Of a stretch of 64,000 bases of DNA, positions 44,638 to 52,629 are shown piece by piece (the first letter of the stretch is position 1; the number at the start of each line of letters is the position of its first letter). The position numbers and the translations under genes are program-made. The notes under the pieces were generated by a model. That model searched no databases, had not been told where the DNA came from, and saw only the letters and a program-made list of their open reading frames with translations. Source of the DNA: Embleya sp049739465 (GTDB lineage: Bacteria; Actinomycetota; Actinomycetes; Streptomycetales; Streptomycetaceae); assembly GCF_049739465.1 (NCBI RefSeq), contig NZ_JBMHHY010000007.1:1-64000 (forward strand), written 5' to 3'.

Positions 44638-45261
44638 CTAATCCTCGGTTGGGTGGGCGATGCGCTTGGTTCTGGTCACGATCGCGCCGAACAGCGCGAG
44701 GCCCCTGATCCTGACACGCGCGGTGCCGGGTCTGCCGATCTTGCGGGCGACACGTTTGTCGACGACGCCGAACAGCCCGAGTCCCTCGACCTCGACCTCG
44801 ATGTCGTCGGGGACCGTGATCCTGGTGCCGCCCCACAGGGCGACCACCCTGATCTCGGTGTCGCGGCTGCTGAAGCGCGCCTCGGACAGGTCCAGTCGGC
44901 CGCCGCCCCACATCGACCAGATGGTCATCCTCGGCGGTACGACCCATTCGCCCTTCAACTCGAACCCCCGGAAGATCCCGGGCACGAAGCGTCGCGAGGT
45001 CGGCGGACGATCCACCACGAGCGCGTCCCTGGCGCCCGGCTCGGGCAAGCCGCGGCAGGCGACCTCCAGTTCGGCCCGGGTGCGCGCCGCGTGCACCTCG
45101 TCGAGCCTGGGCCCCAACTGTTCCAGGGCCAGTCGCCCGTTCCCCACGGCCGCCCGCAGGCGCTCCTCGGCCCGGTGTCGGTCGTCGTCGCCGGCCAGGA
45201 TCACCTGCGCCAGGTCGGCCGGTCGCTTCTCGGGGGCGGGGTGTCCGGAGGTTTCCGTCAT
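44638..45261 (-). CDS. DUF1707 protein with LiaF-like C-terminal domain
   Basis: 207 residues. DUF1707 covers about residues 15-75 (DRHRAEERLRAAVGNGRLAL, ...ARTRAELEVACRGLP). The C-terminal half has alternating strands ending in GLGLFGVVDKRV and GLALFGAIVTRTK, as in the cell-wall-active-antibiotics response (LiaF) domain. Members are tied to envelope-stress signalling, but this one lacks membrane helices. Its start overlaps the TetR stop by 4 bp. Confidence 0.82.
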   Translation of the reverse strand: MTETSGHPAPEKRPADLAQVILAGDDDRHRAEERLRAAVGNGRLALEQLGPRLDEVHAARTRAELEVACRGLPEPGARDALVVDRPPTSRRFVPGIFRGFELKGEWVVPPRMTIWSMWGGGRLDLSEARFSSRDTEIRVVALWGGTRITVPDDIEVEVEGLGLFGVVDKRVARKIGRPGTARVRIRGLALFGAIVTRTKRIAHPTED

Positions 45262-45875
45262 GGCTTGGGTCCTTCCAGATGAGCGACGAGTACCGAGGAC
45301 AACGCGGCGCGGAAGGCGTCGTCGTGGCCCCGATCGTCGGGGTCGTGCCCCAGGTCGGCCAGCCAGTATCGGCGGCCGATCGCGTAGCCGTACGCGCCGG
45401 ACAGGGCCAGGAGGACGACCGTCTCGATCCGTGCCCGATCCGGCCCGTGGGGTTCGGGAAGCACACTGCGAACCCCCTCCTCGATGGTGTCGACCAGCGC
45501 GGATAGGTTGGCCGAGGAGGTCTCGACGTCCCAGTCGTGGAGTTGGGACCAGGTCCACAGCCGGGCATAACGTTCGTCGGCGAGGATGTCGAAGAGCACC
45601 CGCGTCATGCCCTCCGCGAACGGCACCCCTCCGTCGGCCCGCATCCGTTCCCGTACCAACTCACGTTTGCGCTCGTTCTCGCGCTCCACCACGGCCCGCA
45701 CCAGCGCTCGGTAGGTGCCGAAGTAGTGGGTCACGAGGCCGTGCGTCACGCCCACCGCTTCCGCGACCCGGCGCAACCCCACGCCGTCGGGCCCGTATTG
45801 CGCGATCAGATCGGTGGCGGCATTCAGGATCTCCTCCCGCGCCTGCTCGGGTGTGCGCCTTCGTCGTCCGGTCAT
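45258..45875 (-). CDS. TetR-family regulator
   Basis: 205 residues with the HTH at about 30-55 (RRVAEAVGVTHGLVTHYFG) and a helical ligand domain. It is cotranscribed with the DUF1707 gene through a 4-bp overlap. An inverted repeat (45885-45925) lies directly before its start, suggesting autoregulation. Confidence 0.87.
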   Translation of the reverse strand: MTGRRRRTPEQAREEILNAATDLIAQYGPDGVGLRRVAEAVGVTHGLVTHYFGTYRALVRAVVERENERKRELVRERMRADGGVPFAEGMTRVLFDILADERYARLWTWSQLHDWDVETSSANLSALVDTIEEGVRSVLPEPHGPDRARIETVVLLALSGAYGYAIGRRYWLADLGHDPDDRGHDDAFRAALSSVLVAHLEGPKP

Positions 45876-45884
45876 GACCCTCCT

Positions 45885-45925
45885 GTTGTCAAAGTGGACA
45901 ATACCTTATTGGCAACCTTGACAAC
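45885..45925. promoter_or_regulatory. Operator/promoter region of TetR-DUF1707 operon
   Basis: Outer inverted repeat GTTGTCAA ... TTGACAAC encloses an inner CAATA-CCT-TATTG palindrome. It starts 10 bp upstream of the TetR ATG. Its AT-rich inner part stands out against the local GC content. Confidence 0.65.
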
Positions 45926-46242
45926 AATGCTCCCCCGGTACGCCCGACTCCCCCGAACGTCGATCACACCCGCCGCCCCGAACCCGAACCCCCCGCGGTG
46001 GCCTGGTCGTTCCGAATCGACGTGCGGGCCGCTGTGGCAACCGCGCGCGGCGGCGCCGGCTGACCAACGCCGGTGGAGCGCCGCCGAAACCCGAGCGGGT
46101 CCCGCGCCCCACCACCCGCGCCCCACCACCCGCCACCCACCGCACAGGCGCCGACGCGCGACCGGGAATCGCGGCAGGCATCCGATGCCGGCCGCGGAGG
46201 TACCGGGTCGGCGTTTCCCTTGAAAACGGCCGGTCGGGCCGC

Positions 46243-46473
46243 GTGTTCGAGGCAGTCGAGGCGCGGATGCTCGCGGCGACGACGCCGGCGCTCGGCAACG
46301 ACATGGGTGCCACGCTCGTCGAGGCGTTCGCCCCGGGCCATTTGGACGTGCCGTTCTGCGTGCACCGGGACAGTGCCAACCGGGCCCGGGCCGTGCCGGC
46401 TCCCGACGGCCGGTTGCGCTGGTCGGCTGCGCTGGTCGGACCCGGGGGCGATGCCGCTCGCGGGTTCGGCCGA
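46243..46473 (+). pseudogene. Remnant of a methylaspartate-mutase-like gene (C-terminal fragment, frameshifted)
   Basis: A stretch of about 60 codons reads VFEAVEARMLAATTPALG...LDVPFCVHRDSANRARAV, then DGRLRW, which resembles the C-terminal region of actinobacterial methylaspartate (glutamate) mutase large subunits. At 46414-46439 a 13-bp unit (YTGCGCTGGTCGG) is duplicated in tandem. Removing one copy restores the frame into DGRLRWSDPGAMPL, the expected continuation. No start, cobalamin-binding subunit or upstream portion is present. The recognition is from memory of the family. The DNA on either side (45930-46242 and 46474-46738) holds no other gene that I can support. Confidence 0.55.
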
Positions 46474-46738
46474 GGGCGTGGGATGTCGGTCGGTGACCAC
46501 CCGGTCCCGGACCGGCATGCTCGGCTCCCACGAGCGCCGCTTCGACCGCGAGCACCTGGTCAGGTTGCCGTTCAACGCGACCTGCTTCGTCGGCACCATG
46601 GGAACGCCGGTGCCGTTGGCGTACGTCCGACCCTGGCGGCCCACCACCCGACCGCGAAGTGGCGGGCCCGGCACGGGACTTCCGCGATACCCGGCATTGC
46701 GGCGAGGGGCCGCGGGCGGGTCGGCGTCCGCTCTGGAA

Positions 46739-46766
46739 GCCGTCGGCCGGGATCCCGGCCGACGGC
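46739..46766 (-). terminator. 28-bp perfect palindrome after the phospholipase D gene
   Basis: Arms of 14 bp, GCCGTCGGCCGGGA and its exact complement, with no loop. It lies 58 bp past the stop of the leftward phospholipase D-like gene and is the best terminator candidate for it. Confidence 0.6.
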
Positions 46767-46824
46767 ACCAGGGGTCCATGGGGCTCGGGTGGTCCGAACC
46801 CCGGCCCGGGGCTGTTCGTTTCGT

Positions 46825-47814
46825 TTACCTGAAGAGGCGGTCGGCGCCGGTGGCCATGCGGTGGGTGGTGCCGTGCCGGTTCACCCAGTCACGGACCAGG
46901 TTGATGGCGTTGCGGCACTGCCAACTGTCGTCGTACTCGCGCACTCCGGTGAAGGCGCCGTAGCCCGCGATGATGCCGTCCACTCGTGCGTCGCCCAGGA
47001 GCTTGTCGACGTACCACGGATCGTTGTAGGTGGTCGTCCAGGAGAATGTGGCCGCGAGCCGTCCGGCGGCCCGCTCGGCGGCGCCCTTCTTCAGTTCCGC
47101 GCAGGTGTTCCAGGTGGCTTCGGTGCAGTTGCCGAATCCCTTGGTGATGTCGCTGTCGCCGTAGTCCATCGCCCGATGACCGACCGGGAGTGCGGAACCG
47201 GAGCGGTCGAAGGCGGTTCGGACCTGATCGCGGGTCCCGGTCGTGGTGATGCCCTCCAGGCTGCCGAGCCTGCCTTCCAGGCTCTTCCAGCCCCGGCCGC
47301 CGACGTCGGGGGTGTTGCCGGGGTGGTACTCGTAGAAGCCGTAGAGCACCTGGATCCCGGCGGCCGTCAGGCGTTGCGCCTTGTCCCGCAGGCCGGCGAC
47401 GCTACAGGTGCGATTCGGCGCTTCTCCGCAGTAGTTCGGGTCCTTGATGTCCAGCCAGACCAGCGCCAGTCGGCGCCCTGCGTTGGCGTGCGAGACGATG
47501 CGGTCGATCATGCTGTCGAAGCTGGGGCCCAGCCGATTCTCACCGGCCGAGGAACAGTCGTGCCAGGCGCGCCATTCGTTCGGATTCCACCAGGCACAGA
47601 CATCGATCTCGATGCCGTTGGCGCCATGGGCGAGCGCGGCGTCCACGCCGGCCAGGGTGTCGACCCGGTGTGCGATGGCGTAGATCGCCTGACGCTGATC
47701 GGCTGCCGCGGCCGCGGTCGTACCGAGCGCGGTGGCACCGACGATCCCGGACAGTGCCGCGATGAGCGCCAGTAACATCCGTAGCCCGGCGCGGTGTCGA
47801 GGGTGAGTGGTCAA
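46825..47814 (-). CDS. Secreted sphingomyelinase D / phospholipase D-like enzyme
   Basis: 329 residues. A signal peptide covers residues 1-38. The GDPD-like barrel shows the catalytic set of the SicTox/corynebacterial PLD family: H49 in IAHRVD, E69 and D71 in GANGIEIDV (metal ligands), H85 in AWHD, and the later Asp in VWLDIKDP. These enzymes remove the headgroup of sphingomyelin or lysophospholipids by transphosphatidylation to a cyclic phosphate. Four or more Cys suggest disulfides. Start TTG 47814 follows GAAGGAG; longer starts have no ribosome site. No neighbour gives a clue to its role. Confidence 0.85.
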   Translation of the reverse strand: MTTHPRHRAGLRMLLALIAALSGIVGATALGTTAAAAADQRQAIYAIAHRVDTLAGVDAALAHGANGIEIDVCAWWNPNEWRAWHDCSSAGENRLGPSFDSMIDRIVSHANAGRRLALVWLDIKDPNYCGEAPNRTCSVAGLRDKAQRLTAAGIQVLYGFYEYHPGNTPDVGGRGWKSLEGRLGSLEGITTTGTRDQVRTAFDRSGSALPVGHRAMDYGDSDITKGFGNCTEATWNTCAELKKGAAERAAGRLAATFSWTTTYNDPWYVDKLLGDARVDGIIAGYGAFTGVREYDDSWQCRNAINLVRDWVNRHGTTHRMATGADRLFR

Positions 47815-47946
47815 GTAGGGCTCCTTCGTGTCGGTGTCCCGAAGCGGACAGCCGATCTCACCAACTGCACCGATCGGCGGCAACCCCGTCCACCCACTTC
47901 GATGGATGTCGAACCCCCGGCAGTCCGGCTGGGATCGTCGGCTTAT

Positions 47947-47971
47947 GGCACGGCACGGCACGGCACGGCAC
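47947..47971. repeat. 5-bp microsatellite
   Basis: Five GGCAC copies in the 200-bp gap between the phospholipase D gene and the TetR stop. Nothing else is seen in the gap. Confidence 0.9.
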
Positions 47972-48018
47972 GGCCCGACCGGCGATACGGAGATCGTGTG
48001 CCTCGTCCGGCGCCGGCG

Positions 48019-48660
48019 CTAGGTGCAGTAGTCGCCCAGGCCGTGCTCGAGCAGGGTGAACACCCGCTGCGCGGCCAGCTTGGCGTCCGGGTGGACTGCG
48101 TCGGCGGTTTCGCCGGCGGTGAGGCGTCGGACGTTCTCCCGGATCAGTTCGGTCCGCACGGCGCACAGCTGGCTTGCCGCCGCGCGTGCCGTGAGGTCGC
48201 CCGGCTCGCTGCCGGTTTGTTCGGCGAGGGTGGCGGCGAGTACGTCCACGGTGCGGGTCGTCTGCTCCAGTACGCGCAGTCGCAGGCTCGGTGCGGCCAG
48301 GACCATGCGCTGGAAAGCGAGGAAGTGCTCGTTGTCGTTGAGGCCGGTGACCACGTCGTGCCGGTCCAGTCCGGCGAGGAAGTGCCGGCGCACCGCGCCC
48401 AGCGCGGACTCGCCGGGTTCCCGGTCGAGGACGATCGCCACGAGGTCGTCGAAGTGGTCCTCGAACCGATGCAGGGCCAGATCCTCCTTGGTCGGGAAGT
48501 AGTTGAACACCGTCACCGTCGAGACGTCGGCCGCCGCCGCCACGTCGGCGACGGAGACCTTGTCGAAGCCGCGCTCCAGGAACAGGGAGATCGCCGCCTC
48601 GGAGATGGCACGCCGCGTCTGCTGCTTCTTCCGCTCGCGCAAGCCGGTCCCGTCACTCAT
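48019..48660 (-). CDS. TetR-family regulator of the adjacent exporter
   Basis: 213 residues. The HTH is VADVAAAADVSTVTVFNYFP at about residues 35-54. It diverges from the DHA2 exporter at 48772 with 111 bp between them that contain a palindrome. The arrangement (repressor, operator, pump) is classic for drug-induced efflux. I use ATG 48660 (MSDGTG); an in-frame ATG 30 bp upstream lies closer to the operator and has no ribosome site. Confidence 0.88.
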   Translation of the reverse strand: MSDGTGLRERKKQQTRRAISEAAISLFLERGFDKVSVADVAAAADVSTVTVFNYFPTKEDLALHRFEDHFDDLVAIVLDREPGESALGAVRRHFLAGLDRHDVVTGLNDNEHFLAFQRMVLAAPSLRLRVLEQTTRTVDVLAATLAEQTGSEPGDLTARAAASQLCAVRTELIRENVRRLTAGETADAVHPDAKLAAQRVFTLLEHGLGDYCT

Positions 48661-48686
48661 GCAGGCATCGTACCTCAAAGCTTTTT

Positions 48687-48723
48687 CCACTACAAACTTT
48701 TATTGACACAAGAGTTTTAGTGG
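48687..48723. promoter_or_regulatory. TetR operator and promoter of the exporter
   Basis: CCACTACAAAC ... GTTTTAGTGG, an inverted repeat with one bulge, enclosing TTGACA (48704-48709) as a good -35 box for the rightward exporter gene. It is the most AT-rich stretch nearby. Confidence 0.7.
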
Positions 48724-48771
48724 ATATAGAACACCTCTCGAAGGGCCGACCTGCTTCGAAGGAGGGGTGGA

Positions 48772-50331
48772 ATGAGCGAGATCGCGACGGCGGGGGTGCC
48801 CGGTGGGCAGGGCACGGATCCGCCGATGAGCCGCAGGCATGTGGTGATCGCGGCTACCGGGTGCTTCGCCACCCTGCTGCTGGGGTTGCTCGACCAGAAC
48901 ATCGTCGGCGCGGTGTCCTGGACGATGGTCAAGGAGCTGGACCCGACGCACGGGGTGTCCCTGCTGCCCTGGCTGCTGACCGCCTACACGCTGGCCGACT
49001 GCGTCGTACTGCCGCTGTACGGGAAGCTGGCCGACGTCTACGGCGCCAAGCGGGTCTACCTGCTTTCGCTCGGGCTCTTCCTGGTGGGGTCGGCGCTGTG
49101 CGGCCTGGCACAGAACATGGTCGAGCTGATCGCCTTCCGGGCCCTGCAGGGTGTCGGTGGGGGCGGGTTGATGTCGGTGACCCTGGTGGTGCTCGGACTG
49201 CTGGTCCGGCCGACCGACGAGCGGGAGCCCGAGGGCCGGGGCAAGGCCGGCACAGCCGGCATCGGCGGCGTCATGGTGGGGATCGGCATCGTCCTGGGCC
49301 CGGCGGTCGGCGGATTGGTGGCCACGCACCTGAGCTGGCGCTGGGTCTTCTACATCAACATCCCGCTGGGGATCGCCGCGTTCGTCACCTCGGCGATGTT
49401 GCTCCGGCTCCCGCTCCATCCGGTCCGGCGCCGCATCGACTTCGCCGGGGCCGCGCTCGTCGCCGCCGCCGCGAGCGCGCTGCTGATGATCTCCCAGTGG
49501 GGTGGCAGGGACTACGCGTGGACCTCGCCGACCATCGAGGGGCTGGGGGTGGCCGCGGTGGTCCTGTCGGCCGCGTTCGTCCGGCGGCAACAGACGGCCG
49601 AGGAGCCGATCTTCACGCTCGCCCTACTGCGCAACCCGGTCATCCGCATCATGATGCCGCTCGGCTTCTTCGGCGGAATCGGCCTGGCGGGATCGGTGTC
49701 CTATCTGGCGGGCTACCTCCAGGAGGCCCGCGGCCTGTCGCCCGCCGGGGCCGGCCTGCTGTTCTTCCCGATGGCCGTCGGTATGGCCATCGTCGGCCCG
49801 CTCTCCGAAAGGGTCCTGGTCGAGGCGGCGAACCGGCACAGGTACCGGCTGTTCGCCGGCCACGTCCTGGTCGTCGGCGCGATGTCGATCTTCGGCACCC
49901 TGGGCATCGCCACCCCGCTCTGGGAGTTGAGCCTCGGACTGTTCGTGCTCGGTCTCGGGTTGGGTCTGTGCCTGGGGGTGGGGCTGATGATCACTCAGCA
50001 CGCGGTCGGTGTCGAGGATCTCGGGGTCGCCACCACCTCCCAGCGCTTCGTCCAGCAGCTCGGCGCCTCGGCCGGACTGGCGCTGTTCGGCACGGTGTTC
50101 AACCGGGAACTCGCCACGAGAACGCACGGTTCGGCGGGTGCCGCCGACGTGCACGGGCACCTGGACGCGACAGCGCCGGCCGCCCTGTCGCCGGCCCGGC
50201 AGCACGCCGCGCTGGAGGCGATCGTGTCCTCGACCCACGTGGTCTTCGCGGTCGCCGCCGGCGTCATGGTCGTGCCGGCCGTGTTGTCGCTGTTCCTCAA
50301 GGAACGACCGGGCCCGGCCGGGCGGTTGTGA
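48772..50331 (+). CDS. MFS exporter, DHA2 (EmrB/QacA) family
   Basis: 519 residues with about 14 membrane segments. It has LLDQNIVGAVSWTMVKEL in helix 1, motif A as GKLADVYGAKRVYLL, motif C-like GIGIVLGPAVGGLVATHLSW, then RWVFYINIPLGIAAF. ATG at 48772 follows GAAGGAGG. Its TetR neighbour and the shared operator suggest induction by the exported compound. It is longer than the exporter at 40380, chiefly from the loop after helix 13. Confidence 0.92.
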   Translation: MSEIATAGVPGGQGTDPPMSRRHVVIAATGCFATLLLGLLDQNIVGAVSWTMVKELDPTHGVSLLPWLLTAYTLADCVVLPLYGKLADVYGAKRVYLLSLGLFLVGSALCGLAQNMVELIAFRALQGVGGGGLMSVTLVVLGLLVRPTDEREPEGRGKAGTAGIGGVMVGIGIVLGPAVGGLVATHLSWRWVFYINIPLGIAAFVTSAMLLRLPLHPVRRRIDFAGAALVAAAASALLMISQWGGRDYAWTSPTIEGLGVAAVVLSAAFVRRQQTAEEPIFTLALLRNPVIRIMMPLGFFGGIGLAGSVSYLAGYLQEARGLSPAGAGLLFFPMAVGMAIVGPLSERVLVEAANRHRYRLFAGHVLVVGAMSIFGTLGIATPLWELSLGLFVLGLGLGLCLGVGLMITQHAVGVEDLGVATTSQRFVQQLGASAGLALFGTVFNRELATRTHGSAGAADVHGHLDATAPAALSPARQHAALEAIVSSTHVVFAVAAGVMVVPAVLSLFLKERPGPAGRL

Positions 50332-50402
50332 CGTCGCGCCGAGGGGCCGTCCGGTACCCGGAATCGGGCGAACCGTCGGTCTCGCCATGACGACGCGGGT
50401 CG

Positions 50403-50434
50403 GCCGCGCACCCGAGGGAGGTCGGGTGCGCGGC
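50403..50434 (+). terminator. Strong bidirectional hairpin
   Basis: Perfect 13-bp stem GCCGCGCACCCGA / TCGGGTGCGCGGC with loop GGGAGG, between the convergent exporter and secreted-protein genes. Confidence 0.85.
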
Positions 50435-50540
50435 TGACGAGACGGTGCTGTTCACCTGCGACCGAGGCCTGATCCGGCTGGGGCGCCCAGGACTCTCCAG
50501 AGTGCGTCGCGGTCAACGAGCGGATGGTTCACGGTCCGGG

Positions 50541-50966
50541 TCACACGGAGTGGAACTCGGCACTCCAGGTGTAGGTGTCCTTGACCGGGACGTCGAGCAC
50601 GTAGCTCCTGGTCGCCCGCGACCCACCCGGAGTGGTGGACGTGAGCGAGGTCGTCACCTTGTAGAAGCCGGCCTGCGCCGACAGGCACAGGGTCCACTTG
50701 TACGAGTCGCTCCTCAGGTAGAGGTTCTTCTCGGGTGGGGTTCCGTCCGGCGTGTGGATGGTCCAGGCGTAGGTACCGGCATCCAGCCGGCGGTCGCTTT
50801 CGACGCACCGGTCCGGCGGAACGGTCGAGCCGTCGAGCGGTGTCAACACCGCGGAGTCCTCGAGGAGTCCGCTTTGCGCGGCGGACGCCGGCGTGACGAA
50901 CGCACCGAATGCGAGGGCGGATATGAGGACGGGTAGCGCGAAGAGCCAGGACAGTCTGCGTAGCAT
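50541..50966 (-). CDS. Small secreted protein of unknown function
   Basis: 141 residues. The signal peptide (about residues 1-30, LSWLFALPVLISALAFGAFV, then TPASAA) is clear. The mature part is beta-rich with two Cys (RCVESD, TLCLSA), possibly one disulfide, in an immunoglobulin-like pattern (AGTYAWTIHT, GFYKVTTSLTSTT, DTYTWSAEF). ATG 50966 follows AGGAGG; the frame upstream to 51053 is not signal-like. No family recognised. Confidence 0.75.
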   Translation of the reverse strand: MLRRLSWLFALPVLISALAFGAFVTPASAAQSGLLEDSAVLTPLDGSTVPPDRCVESDRRLDAGTYAWTIHTPDGTPPEKNLYLRSDSYKWTLCLSAQAGFYKVTTSLTSTTPGGSRATRSYVLDVPVKDTYTWSAEFHSV

Positions 50967-51153
50967 TTCAGCCTCCTGATGATCGGGAATGGCGCGCTTA
51001 TGACACCACGTTCGACTGAAATATCGGCAGATGATTTCGAGGAATGACCACAAATCGCCGTCCGGTCAGCCGAAAATCTTCGGCGACGACCTCGCCGGCA
51101 CCCGAGCCGCCGTCGTGGGAGTGCCGAACGCCCTTGCGGTGCACGCCGGTTCG

Positions 51154-52629
51154 TTACCGGATACGACCGCCCGTGGCCGCCGGCGCGCCGGTCGGATCGG
51201 GCGCGATCAGGTCGGCGACCTCCTTCGGGCCGACGTCGCGCGCGACCAGTTCCACCAGCAGTCGTTCGTAGCCGATGAGCAGCGTACGAAGACGGGGCTT
51301 GGGCAGTCGGAAGGTGTCGGCGAGGATGTCGATGACGATTCGCTCCGCGGTGCCGTGAATATTGATGGACACCGTGATCCGGTCGTTGTCCGTGGCCTGG
51401 CCGGCGGGCCAGGAGAAGGTGGTGGACGACGTCGTGGCCCGGATCGTGCGCAGATCGGGCAGGTCGGGCAGGGGCTGCTTCCTGGTCCATGCCCACATGT
51501 CGTTGAACCGGCAGCTCGGGTCGAAGGTGACGCCGCGCCGGTCGCCGACGTCGCGCAGCAACGCGGCGGCTGCGCGGGGGTCGTGCAGGCCGTGTCGAGT
51601 CGCGTCCCCGATGGCGGCGCCGGCGCTCGCCGCCAGCTCGGCGAAGGTGTGCCCGGCCGGGTCGAGCGTGACCCATGTGGTCTGGCTGAGGCTGGTGATG
51701 GCGTACTGGGCGACGGGGTCCGCGCGGTTGGCCAATACCAGGGCGAAGGTGCAGCGTTCGGTGCCGACGAGTGCGTGGGTGAGGGCGGCGGTCGCGGCGA
51801 GCAGGACGGCCGAGGTGCCGGTTCGACAACGGCGGGACAACACGCGCAGGGCCGGCGGGATGGCCTGCGACTCCAGGCGGGCGCAGACGAACCGCGGGTG
51901 CCCGGGATCGGTTGCCGGCGGCTGCGGCCGACCGAACATGCTCGGCACGGCCAGGTCCAGTTGCCGGCGCAGTCGCCGCAGCGCGGTCGCGTTCCGCAAC
52001 ATGCCCTGCGGCGACTGCTCGTAGGCGGCCTGGTCGGCGGGGTGCCAGGACGTCCACGGCGGCGGCGTGGCCCGGCCGCTCGCCGACGCCTCGAGCAGTC
52101 CGGCGAGTTCGGCCGCGAGCAGATCGATGGCCCGCGCGTCGGCGGCGACATGGGAGACGCCGATCAGCAGGAGTGTCGGGGTGCCCCGACGCGACACCAG
52201 GCACGACCGGATGGGCGACTCGCGTGCGTGGTCGACGAGTCGGGTGTCGATGGTACGTCGGGCGTTGCGCACGGTGGTCTCGAAGTCCACCGGATCGTCG
52301 GGCGTCCAGTCGACGACGGTGAGCGGCACGCTGCCCTGGGGCAGTACCTCCTGGACGACGTTCGCGCCCACCGAGGGGAAACCGGTGATCGGGCGATACC
52401 GGCTGCGCAGCGATTCGTGCCGCTCCATCAGCACGCCGAGCCGACCGATGACGTCGTCGAGGCGCAGGCCGGCCGGGATCGGCAGCCGTCTGGACAGTAC
52501 GAAGAAGGGCTTCACCTCGGGCAGATAGTGCTGCATGTCGTCCCAGGTGGTGCGCTGCCCCCAGGCGAGCGGCGCGATGCGGGCGCGCCCGCCGGCGAAG
52601 GGGACCCGGCGGACCGTCACTTCACCCAT
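51154..52629 (-). CDS. Condensation-fold acyltransferase (NRPS C / PapA-like), end of the trans-AT operon
   Basis: 491 residues, a stand-alone condensation-type fold. The active-site HxxxD is in VSHVAADARAID (H160, D164); the first His of HHxxxDG is Ser. LAWGQRTTWDDM at residues 22-33 matches the usual C-domain N-terminal motif, and SSTTFSWPAG with later SINIHG matches the C-terminal half. It could join the polyketide chain from the ACP to an alcohol or amine, which would explain why the synthase has no TE. Its ATG overlaps the MATE stop by 13 bp. Confidence 0.82.
   Translation of the reverse strand: MGEVTVRRVPFAGGRARIAPLAWGQRTTWDDMQHYLPEVKPFFVLSRRLPIPAGLRLDDVIGRLGVLMERHESLRSRYRPITGFPSVGANVVQEVLPQGSVPLTVVDWTPDDPVDFETTVRNARRTIDTRLVDHARESPIRSCLVSRRGTPTLLLIGVSHVAADARAIDLLAAELAGLLEASASGRATPPPWTSWHPADQAAYEQSPQGMLRNATALRRLRRQLDLAVPSMFGRPQPPATDPGHPRFVCARLESQAIPPALRVLSRRCRTGTSAVLLAATAALTHALVGTERCTFALVLANRADPVAQYAITSLSQTTWVTLDPAGHTFAELAASAGAAIGDATRHGLHDPRAAAALLRDVGDRRGVTFDPSCRFNDMWAWTRKQPLPDLPDLRTIRATTSSTTFSWPAGQATDNDRITVSINIHGTAERIVIDILADTFRLPKPRLRTLLIGYERLLVELVARDVGPKEVADLIAPDPTGAPAATGGRIR

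Noticed and set aside
46073..46963. Open frame across the mutase remnant as a 296-residue gene
   Set aside because: It joins unrelated frames, is Arg/Ser/Pro-rich, enters the phospholipase gene in antisense, and only a short part resembles a protein family.
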